Origin: an uncultured Eubacterium sp.
GTDB taxonomy: Bacteria > Bacillota > Clostridia > Lachnospirales > Lachnospiraceae
Direction: 5' to 3'
NCBI GenBank assembly: GCA_934316845.1
Contig: CAKRDZ010000022.1
Location: 1 to 47,999 of the forward strand
Length of the DNA stretch: 47,999 nucleotides
Made by a program: the position numbers and the translations under genes. Of the stretch, positions 41,681-47,999 are shown in pieces. The notes beneath the pieces are model-generated. The model saw only the letters and a list, made by a program, of their open reading frames with translations, did not search any database and was not told where the DNA came from. Positions within the stretch are counted from its first letter, which is position 1, and every line of letters begins with the position of its first letter.

Positions 41681-42382
41681 TTATACCGTAATGACCGTTC
41701 CGGTACATTTTCCATTGACGCAGTTAATAATACTGTTTTCCTCATTCAATCCAAATATGCACATCGGCATTTTGTTTTCATAACACAATACCGCAGATGC
41801 CAGATCGATCACGCCTAATTTCTCATCAATGATCTTGCTGATTGGCAGCGTATCGTACTTTTGGGCTTCCGGATTTACATTCGGATCACTGTCATAGACA
41901 CCGTCAATGGATTTGGCAGCAAGGATCACGTCTGCACCGATCTCGATAGCACGAAGTGCTGTCGCGGTATCGGTAGAAAAATACGGATGTCCGGTTCCTC
42001 CGGCAAGGAAGGCAACCTGTCCTTTTTCAAAACCGGCTTCCACTCTGTCGCGGCTGAAAAGTTCGGTAAATGCGCCGCAGACAAATGGGGTATACACCTG
42101 TGTCTTCATTTCGACATGACGACAGATCTCTGACATATACAGACAATTCATGACCGTTGCCAGCATTCCGATCTGGTCTGCCTGATTCCGCATGATCGTC
42201 TCACTGGTACGTCCACGCCAGAAATTTCCACCACCGATCACGATAGCGACCTGACATCCATCGTCTACCAGTTCTTTGATCTGTCCGGCAACCTGAATAC
42301 AGGTAGCCTCATCAAATCCGGTTCCTTTGTCACCGGAAAGAGCTTCTCCACTTAATTTAAGCAAAACTCGATTATATTTCAT
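41681..42382 (-). CDS. pyrH: UMP kinase
   Basis: PyrH phosphorylates UMP to UDP and acts as a hexamer regulated by GTP and UTP. The 233-residue protein shows the amino-acid-kinase fold: LLKLSGEALSGDKGTGFD, VAIVIGGGNFWRGR, ATVMNCLYM, FLAGGTGHPYFSTDTATALRA-like segment and AKSIDGVYDSDP. ATG 42382 is preferred, with TTGGAGAG upstream; the ATG at 42403 lacks a site. In most Firmicutes it directly follows tsf, but here three other genes lie between. Confidence 0.97.
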   Translation of the reverse strand: MKYNRVLLKLSGEALSGDKGTGFDEATCIQVAGQIKELVDDGCQVAIVIGGGNFWRGRTSETIMRNQADQIGMLATVMNCLYMSEICRHVEMKTQVYTPFVCGAFTELFSRDRVEAGFEKGQVAFLAGGTGHPYFSTDTATALRAIEIGADVILAAKSIDGVYDSDPNVNPEAQKYDTLPISKIIDEKLGVIDLASAVLCYENKMPMCIFGLNEENSIINCVNGKCTGTVITV

Positions 42383-42421
42383 TATTCTCTCCAATCCATA
42401 CATATAACTTTATGTACTTAT

Positions 42422-43324
42422 TTATTCAAAAATGGCAGCGATGTCAACATCTGAATATTTCATGGAACAAAAACCTTCCACGATGGCTCCGCTATTAACC
42501 TGAAGTGATTTTGCAGCGATATTTCCCTGTATCACAGCGGCTGAGTCAAGCACAACCGGACCCTCAACGTCAATATCTCCTTTGACCGAACCTGCAATCA
42601 CAGCTGAAGTACCGGTAATGGACCCGATAATTACGGTATCTGTATCAATCTTTACACTTCCCAGGCTGTCCAGATTCCCCTCTAATCTTGGAGTATTTAC
42701 ATAAATTTCGGCAGCAGAACAGTTTCCGTCTACCTGTCCGGTAATTGTCAACTTTCCTTGACATTCGACATCGCCTTCAATCACACCTTTCACGTCCATG
42801 GCGGTATCCGACTTAATTCCTCCGCTGATCGTAGTTGCCTCTGTAATCACTGTAATTGGTTCTGCGTTTTTATATTCGTTCATTCTTCTGTCCTCCATAC
42901 GTCTACGTGTTGGTCTATTTGCCTGTCTGACAGGTCTTTCCATCGGTCTTGCCGGCTGTCTTTCTTCCCTCTCCGGAGCCGCTGTTTCCTCATCTTCAGC
43001 ATTTGTTATCTCAGATGCCGTTTTTTCTTCTTCCTGTGCATCATTTTCCTGCACAACCGCTTGCTTTTCCGTTTCTTCTGACTTTTTTTCGGTCTCATCT
43101 TCAACAAACTCTTGCTCTTTTTCCGCTTCCGTTTGTTCTGTTACTTCCGAAACCGTTTCTGTTGTTTCTTCTTTTTCACCTTCCGACAATTTTCCATCAT
43201 TTTCCAGATTGCTTTTTTCTTCCGGTTCTGCTGTCTTTTCTTCATCAAATGCTTCACTGAAAGAATCGCTAAGTTCATTGACAGATTGTACAATGTCATT
43301 TTTTAGTCCTTTAAAAAAACTCAT
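42422..43324 (-). CDS. Bactofilin with long acidic N-terminal region
   Basis: Bactofilins are polymer-forming cytoskeletal beta-helix proteins that act in cell shape and local wall modification. The 300-residue protein has three parts. Residues 1-120 are strongly acidic (Glu/Thr/Ala) and probably disordered. Residues 120-150 are Arg/Pro-rich (RQPARPMERP, RPTRRRMEDRR). Residues 155-298 are the bactofilin domain, with short repeats such as GVIEGDVECQGKLTITG and GSVKGDIDVEGPVVL. AGGAGG precedes the ATG. It is 29 bases after the polysaccharide deacetylase gene, which fits a shared wall role. Confidence 0.88.
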   Translation of the reverse strand: MSFFKGLKNDIVQSVNELSDSFSEAFDEEKTAEPEEKSNLENDGKLSEGEKEETTETVSEVTEQTEAEKEQEFVEDETEKKSEETEKQAVVQENDAQEEEKTASEITNAEDEETAAPEREERQPARPMERPVRQANRPTRRRMEDRRMNEYKNAEPITVITEATTISGGIKSDTAMDVKGVIEGDVECQGKLTITGQVDGNCSAAEIYVNTPRLEGNLDSLGSVKIDTDTVIIGSITGTSAVIAGSVKGDIDVEGPVVLDSAAVIQGNIAAKSLQVNSGAIVEGFCSMKYSDVDIAAIFE

Positions 43325-43353
43325 GCTATATCCTCCTGTTATTTATCTATCTC

Positions 43354-44229
43354 TTACGAATGATGAATTGGAATTGTATTTTCATCAATCGGAAGTATTT
43401 CATATCCATCTTTTATCAAACGATCCAATATTGTATCCAGGGATTTCGCTGTCATCTTTCGATCTTCCGAATCATACATTAATACGATTGACGTATCATA
43501 TAATGCGACTCCATCCAGGATGCGGTCTGTCATCTTTTTCACCGAAACATCATCGGTTGCGCTGTTGGCAGCAATGACATTCCAGTCAAAATATGACGCT
43601 CCCTGCGTATTAAAGTAATTTTCCAGACCCGTCAACGACAATTTACCGGCGACTTCCGTACTTCCTCCCGGAAAGCGGTAATATAACGGCTTGATCCCTG
43701 TTGCTGCAGTCAGACAGTTTGATATTTTCTCATAATCTGCCTGAAACGCCTCCATGGATTGATAAATTTCCTTGCATTGATGGGAATACGAATGCATTCC
43801 AAGCGTATGACCTTCTTTTACAATCCTCTGATACATTTTTTTCGAAAATGCGTCCTCGCGTCCAATAGAGAAAAATGTTGCTTTTACCTGTCTCTCCTTA
43901 AGTATATCAAGTATTTTTTCCGTCTGCCTGCTTGGTCCATCGTCAAATGTCAGATATACCTTTTTCCCAACAGCTGCACTCACTGCGCCGCCCGTAGACG
44001 TTTTTTCTTTTGCCTCAACGATATCACCCGAATTCGGCTTTTCCTGCGATACTTCTTCAGACAATAACGTATTTAATTTATTTTCCATCTGATTCACACG
44101 AACCAAAAGAAAAATAGACAAAATCATAGGAAGTACCAGGCATACGATACAAACCAAAACTATGATTTTTTTAATTCGTTTCACTCGTTTTTGACGTTTG
44201 TTCTGATACTCTTGTGTGCTTTCACTCAC
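43354..44229 (-). CDS. Polysaccharide deacetylase-family membrane protein (CE4), altered motif 5
   Basis: A 291-residue protein with a basic cytoplasmic N-terminus, one membrane helix (about 22-45) and an external NodB-type domain from about residue 90. CE4 enzymes remove acetyl groups from peptidoglycan or other glycans. Motif 1 is TFDDGPS, motif 2 HSYSH, motif 3 RFPGG. Motif 5, normally L-x-L-H-D or similar, reads VLMYDS, with Tyr where the catalytic His is usual. The start is a GTG at 44229 with AAAGGAG eight bases upstream; the nearby ATG runs into a stop. It lies between the GGDEF gene (24 bases) and bactofilin. Confidence 0.85.
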   Translation of the reverse strand: MSESTQEYQNKRQKRVKRIKKIIVLVCIVCLVLPMILSIFLLVRVNQMENKLNTLLSEEVSQEKPNSGDIVEAKEKTSTGGAVSAAVGKKVYLTFDDGPSRQTEKILDILKERQVKATFFSIGREDAFSKKMYQRIVKEGHTLGMHSYSHQCKEIYQSMEAFQADYEKISNCLTAATGIKPLYYRFPGGSTEVAGKLSLTGLENYFNTQGASYFDWNVIAANSATDDVSVKKMTDRILDGVALYDTSIVLMYDSEDRKMTAKSLDTILDRLIKDGYEILPIDENTIPIHHS

Positions 44230-44253
44230 AACATTTTCTCCTTTCCGGTTCCG

Positions 44254-46179
44254 TTATCTTTCTTCTTTTCGCAAAACCGCATCTGCAAACTTTTCTTTTT
44301 TTTCTCTCTTTTCCTGATAAAGTCTGGCATCACTTTCAATCACCGCTTCTTCCAGGGTCATATCATGAATTCCGGAAATAATGCAATATCCACAACTTGC
44401 CCACACATTATAAGGAAGCTGGCTCGTATGATTAAACTCCTCTAAATATTCATGAAAACGTTTTAAAAACTGTTCTGCCTCGTCCTGCTCATAATCCAAA
44501 GCAAAGACGGAAAATTCATCTCCTCCGATACGGGCACACTGATCGTCTTTCAAGGCAGCATATTCCATCGCATTCGCAATCGTTTTCAACGCAAGATCCC
44601 CTTGTGCGTGACCAAACTGGTCATTGACAATTTTGAGATTATCCATATCAATCGAAAAGATCACCATACTTTTGTGCTGCTCAATACTTGTGTTGTACAT
44701 TTCCCTTGTGGCATTTTCATATCCACGTCGGTTCAAAAGTCCTGTCAGCGCATCATGAATATATAAATTATTCAATTCTTCCAGCAAAGCATGTGTTTTC
44801 TGCTTCAAGCGAAGATTTTCCAACGCATTTCCTAAAATCGCGATCCAGCTGTGGAACGTCTGCTCACAACTATGTTCCCCTTGATAACTGATCGCAAAAT
44901 ATCCGAACGTATCCTGTAAGTTATGCAGTGGGAAGAAATAATATATCATCGGCTCCTGTGTTGTCGCCTCTTTCGGAAGCAGTTCCGTCGTGTCAAAACA
45001 TTCTGTATCAATGACACGGCGGTTCAGCACACTGCCAATGGCCTTCATCTGTGATGGATATCCCGGTTTTGGGGAACAATATTTGGGATATATCTTTCCG
45101 CGCCCTTCACCAAGACAGATAAAAAAATGTTCCACAAAATTATCCTCGGTTTCGAGCAGACGGACATGTTCTACCAGATTTTCCGCACTTGACACATCTG
45201 ACATCTCCACAAACATATAGGTATTATTCTGAACCAGATCCAGTAATTTTTCATGCTCCTGGCTCTGACGTACCCGTTTTTTCAACATTGCCTGAATGTC
45301 CATCCCTTCACAGCCACAGGAATTACGAATGGCAATCCGGGTTTCTACGGATTGTTCTCGGGGAATCGTTTCACCATTCATCATTTTTTCCAAAGATTCA
45401 AATGCTTTCTGGCTCATCTCTTCTACCTGCATTTTAACCGTCGTGATCGGCGGCATATTGATCGTAGATTCCCATATATCATCATACCCGGTAACCGCGA
45501 TGTCATCCGGCACCATAATTCCCATACTGATCAATTCATTACAGACAGCAATCGCCATATAATCATTGGCACACATAATAGCCTGCGGACGTTCTTCTAA
45601 TTCAAAGGCAAAATATCTGGCTGCGAGTTTTGCACGGTCTCTCCAAAAGTTTCCGTAGTAAACCAGATTCTCATCGTATGGAATATTACGGCTTTGCAGC
45701 CCCTGCTTATATTCATTCAAACGCTCGACCGCATCCGGATGATCTTTCGGACCGCTCAAAAAAGCAATCTTATCAAAACCATGTTTGTCTACAAAATGCT
45801 GTACAAGACTGCATATCGCACCGTCATCTTTTGACAAAACACATGGATAATTTTCCCATGGACGGCGCAGAGTTATGACCGGCACACTGGTCCGCTCTTT
45901 GATATATTGAAAGATTTGTCTGACCGCCTCTTTGTTTTGAAATGTATCGTGACAGACAATGAAACCATCAAAGTTTTCATACGGAATCAAATTGATGATA
46001 TTGGCTTCTCCCCGGCCATTTTTCGTATCAACCCCATAAGTCAGGAAAAACGAAAAATAAGCAAGATTATATCCTTTTACACGTGCATTGGATGTCAATA
46101 CACAGCAAACCTGTTCCTGATAATGATCTGCTACATCACATAATATGACACAAATATTTTTTCTTTGGTTGTTAAACAT
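44254..46179 (-). CDS. Cytosolic LacI-type sensor fused to a GGDEF diguanylate cyclase
   Basis: A 641-residue protein. Residues about 8-290 resemble the sugar-binding part of LacI/GalR regulators (AFLSGPKDHPDAVERLNEY, AIMCANDYMAIAVCNEL, DDIAVTGYDD), ending in RNSCGCEG. A middle domain (about 300-460) looks GAF-like. The GGDEF domain (about 475-630) has DALTGLLNRRGYE and the active RIGGDEF. No helix-turn-helix, signal peptide or membrane helix is seen, so it should be cytosolic. The usual inhibitory RxxD lies five residues before GGDEF; here it is LKDD, so feedback inhibition is probably absent. ATG 46179 is preferred: the promoter at 46235-46263 would begin RNA near 46228, excluding the ATG at 46230. 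Confidence 0.87.
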   Translation of the reverse strand: MFNNQRKNICVILCDVADHYQEQVCCVLTSNARVKGYNLAYFSFFLTYGVDTKNGRGEANIINLIPYENFDGFIVCHDTFQNKEAVRQIFQYIKERTSVPVITLRRPWENYPCVLSKDDGAICSLVQHFVDKHGFDKIAFLSGPKDHPDAVERLNEYKQGLQSRNIPYDENLVYYGNFWRDRAKLAARYFAFELEERPQAIMCANDYMAIAVCNELISMGIMVPDDIAVTGYDDIWESTINMPPITTVKMQVEEMSQKAFESLEKMMNGETIPREQSVETRIAIRNSCGCEGMDIQAMLKKRVRQSQEHEKLLDLVQNNTYMFVEMSDVSSAENLVEHVRLLETEDNFVEHFFICLGEGRGKIYPKYCSPKPGYPSQMKAIGSVLNRRVIDTECFDTTELLPKEATTQEPMIYYFFPLHNLQDTFGYFAISYQGEHSCEQTFHSWIAILGNALENLRLKQKTHALLEELNNLYIHDALTGLLNRRGYENATREMYNTSIEQHKSMVIFSIDMDNLKIVNDQFGHAQGDLALKTIANAMEYAALKDDQCARIGGDEFSVFALDYEQDEAEQFLKRFHEYLEEFNHTSQLPYNVWASCGYCIISGIHDMTLEEAVIESDARLYQEKREKKEKFADAVLRKEER

Positions 46180-46234
46180 AACGCAATCACCCTCAATAGC
46201 AATCCTTTTTTTGTAAGCATACATATACATTTCT

Positions 46235-46263
46235 ATTATACATGATTTTCAGAGAAATGCCAA
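46235..46263 (-). promoter_or_regulatory. Promoter of the GGDEF gene and downstream string
   Basis: On the minus strand TTGGCA (46258-46263) and TATAAT (46235-46240) have a 17-base spacer. It lies just after the tsf terminator. With no terminator visible before 31756, this may be the head promoter for the whole 14-kb string down to polC. Confidence 0.75.
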
Positions 46264-46283
46264 CATAAATTTTATTTTCGACT

Positions 46284-46329
46284 AAAAAAGCCATTAACCA
46301 CCGCACTCTGCGGCAGCCAATGGCCTTTC
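46284..46329 (-). terminator. Terminator after rpsB-tsf
   Basis: On the minus strand GCCATT pairs with AATGGC, enclosing a second stem CCGCA-GAG-TGCGG, and is followed by TTTTTT. It separates the translation genes from the GGDEF gene. Confidence 0.85.
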
Positions 46330-46349
46330 TATTTTCATTTATTAACGAA

Positions 46350-47282
46350 TTACTTCAACTGGGAAGCAACTTCAGCTGCAAAATCTTCGTTTTTCTTCTC
46401 CAAACCTTCTCCGGTTTCGAAACGAACAAACTGTTTCAATGTGATATTGCATCCATTTTCTTTTGCAACCATATCAACATATTTTGCAACAGATTCTTTG
46501 TTTTCAGCCTTAACATAAACCTGCTCTGTCAAGCAAACTTCTTTTAATTCTTTGTTGAGACGTCCGATGATCATCTTCTCAATGATCTCGTCCGGTTTGT
46601 TGGCATTTTTAGGATCATTTTTAGCCTGTGCCAAAAGAACTTCTTTTTCTTTCTCTTTGTATTCTTCGGATACATCTGCAGAAGAAAGGTATTTTGGATT
46701 CATGGCAGCAACCTGCATTGCAACATTTTTCAAACATTCTACAACTGCATCGCCTGTATTGTCTGTCTCAGCAGCAATCAATACACCAATCTTACCACCG
46801 GCATGGATGTAATCTACAACCATTCCGTTATCGCAGGATACTTTTTCAAAACGGCGGATATTCATATTCTCACCTATTGTAGCGATCATAGAAGCCAATT
46901 CTTCATTAACGGTTTTGCTCGTATCAGCAGCCCATGCTTCATTCAAAAATGCTTCAATGTCTGCTGCATCTGTGTCAATTGCCTGTGCAGCTACGGCCTC
47001 TACAAATGCCTGGAATTTTTCATTCTTAGCAACAAAGTCTGTCTCACTGTTTACTTCTACGATAGATGCATTTTTCTTGTCAGCACTGATATTAGTCTTA
47101 ACAATACCTTCCGCTGCAATTCTTCCTGCTTTTTTCTCAGCCTTTGCCAATCCGTTTTCACGAAGATAGTCAACTGCTTTATCCATATCGCCGTCTGTCT
47201 GTGTAAGTGCTTTCTTACAATCCATCATTCCGGCGCCTGTCATTTCTCTTAACTCTTTAACCATTGATGCTGAAATAGCCAT
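46350..47282 (-). CDS. tsf: Elongation factor Ts
   Basis: EF-Ts regenerates EF-Tu-GTP by releasing GDP. The 310-residue protein has the N-terminal UBA-like part (VKELREMTGAGMMDCKKAL), the SETDFVAKNEKFQ segment that contacts EF-Tu, and two core subdomains. ATG 47282 (MAISASMVKELR) has AAAGGAAG upstream; the longer frame to 47318 overlaps the region after rpsB. It is 25 bases after rpsB and followed by a terminator. Confidence 0.97.
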   Translation of the reverse strand: MAISASMVKELREMTGAGMMDCKKALTQTDGDMDKAVDYLRENGLAKAEKKAGRIAAEGIVKTNISADKKNASIVEVNSETDFVAKNEKFQAFVEAVAAQAIDTDAADIEAFLNEAWAADTSKTVNEELASMIATIGENMNIRRFEKVSCDNGMVVDYIHAGGKIGVLIAAETDNTGDAVVECLKNVAMQVAAMNPKYLSSADVSEEYKEKEKEVLLAQAKNDPKNANKPDEIIEKMIIGRLNKELKEVCLTEQVYVKAENKESVAKYVDMVAKENGCNITLKQFVRFETGEGLEKKNEDFAAEVASQLK

Positions 47283-47307
47283 TTTCTTGTCTTCCTTTCT
47301 TTCTCGA

Positions 47308-47999
47308 TTATTCTTCAACTGTTTCTTCTGTTACATCAGCTTCTACAAAAGTCTCGCCCTGTTTTGCTTCAATAACAGCATCCGCCATCTTGGAAACAAT
47401 AAGTTTTACAGCGCGGATCGCATCGTCATTACCCGGGATTACATAATCCAGTTCTTCCGGATCACAGTTTGTATCTACGATACCGATCAAAGGAATACCA
47501 AGAATATGCGCTTCCTGAATGCAGATTCTTTCTTTCTTAGGATCTACTACAAAGATAGCATCCGGAATATCTTTCATATCTTTGATACCGCCAAGGTTTT
47601 TCTCTAATTTTACCCATTCTTTTTTCAAATTAATAACTTCTTTTTTAGGAAGCACATCAAATGTTCCGTCTTCTGACATCTTTTCAATTGCTTTCAGACG
47701 TTTGATACGTGTCTGGATCGTCTTGAAGTTTGTAAGCATACCTCCAAGCCATCTCTCATTTACATAGTACATACCGCAGCGCTCAGCCTCTGTCTTGATA
47801 GACTCCTGTGCCTGTTTCTTAGTACCAACAAAAAGAATGTTTCCACCATCTGCTGCGATATCTTTGATCGCATTGTAAGCTTCGTCTACTTTACCTACAG
47901 ACTTCTGAAGATCAATGATATAGATACCATTTCTCTCTGTGTAGATGTACTCAGCCATTTTAGGGTTCCATCTTCTTGTCTGATGTCCAAAATGAACAC
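47308..47999 (-). CDS. rpsB: 30S ribosomal protein S2 (5' end outside the window)
   Basis: S2 binds the small subunit and is needed for S1 binding. The reading frame runs to the very end of the window: before the internal ATG at 47958 the bases encode VHFGHQTRRWNPK, the well-known N-terminal segment of S2. The gene is therefore cut at its start by the window edge and lacks about 13 residues. Other marks are ILFVGTKKQAQESI, NERWLGGMLTNF, DAIFVVDPKKE and IPGNDDAIRAVKLI. The C-terminus is acidic (ADVTEETVEE). It is upstream of tsf as usual. Confidence 0.97.
   Translation of the reverse strand, partial: VHFGHQTRRWNPKMAEYIYTERNGIYIIDLQKSVGKVDEAYNAIKDIAADGGNILFVGTKKQAQESIKTEAERCGMYYVNERWLGGMLTNFKTIQTRIKRLKAIEKMSEDGTFDVLPKKEVINLKKEWVKLEKNLGGIKDMKDIPDAIFVVDPKKERICIQEAHILGIPLIGIVDTNCDPEELDYVIPGNDDAIRAVKLIVSKMADAVIEAKQGETFVEADVTEETVEE

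Noticed and set aside
42798..43577. Plus-strand frame of 259 codons rich in Ser, Phe and Val
   Set aside because: Antisense of the Glu-rich bactofilin N-terminus; low-complexity composition follows from the opposite strand.

Overview
The window looks like a chromosomal housekeeping region of a Gram-positive Clostridia bacterium, most likely a Lachnospiraceae (Roseburia/Coprococcus/Agathobacter-like). The evidence is PolC-type replicase, LexA with Bacillus-type SOS boxes, SepF and DivIVA together with a full MinCDE set, an MEP-type isoprenoid pathway (dxr, ispG), MutS/MutL of the methylation-independent type, strong AGGAGG ribosome sites, AT-rich spacers and GTG/TTG starts. I see no rRNA, tRNA, CRISPR, prophage or insertion sequence. 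Gene density is high; the only gene-free stretch over 300 bases is 31439-31755.

Layout. (a) 1-3094, plus strand: yicC-remA-gmk-lepB-rpoZ, with a strong divergent promoter firing out of the left edge. (b) 3187-5951, plus: an SOS-type promoter and a YneA-like LysM protein, then a secreted amidase, closed by a bidirectional terminator. (c) 6031-7670, minus: a stand-alone tyrosine recombinase and an orphan BlaI-type repressor, each with its own promoter. (d) 7798-13048, minus: hlyD-like, yggS, sepF, divIVA, lspA, rluD, a division cluster. (e) 13162-13356, plus: a DUF378 membrane protein. (f) 13360-22878, minus: radC-mreB-mreC-mreD-PBP2-minC-minD-minE-rodA-mgsA, the elongasome and division-site genes. 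(g) 22986-30619, minus: an SH3-domain membrane protein, then mutS-mutL-miaA-ynbB. (h) 30824-31438, plus: lexA, with two SOS boxes. (i) 31439-31755: a non-coding spacer with a direct repeat and a large nested hairpin. (j) 31756-46179, minus: a long string of a LacI-sensor/GGDEF protein, a polysaccharide deacetylase, bactofilin, then pyrH-frr-uppS-cdsA-dxr-rseP-ispG-polC. (k) 46350-47999, minus: rpsB (cut by the window end) and tsf, with a terminator.

The dominant theme is cell envelope and shape: precursor synthesis (dxr, ispG, uppS, cdsA), insertion machinery (MreBCD, RodA, PBP2), division-site placement (MinCDE, DivIVA, SepF), wall remodelling (amidase, deacetylase, bactofilin) and protein export or processing (LepB, LspA, RseP). 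A second theme is genome maintenance (MutS, MutL, RadC, LexA, PolC, YneA-like).

I found no clear new multi-gene system. The points most worth a second look are: a methylglyoxal synthase in which both catalytic aspartates are glutamates; a GGDEF-deacetylase-bactofilin trio set between tsf and pyrH, with unusual active-site details; an SOS-box-controlled YneA-like gene far from lexA; and the structured spacer between lexA and polC.
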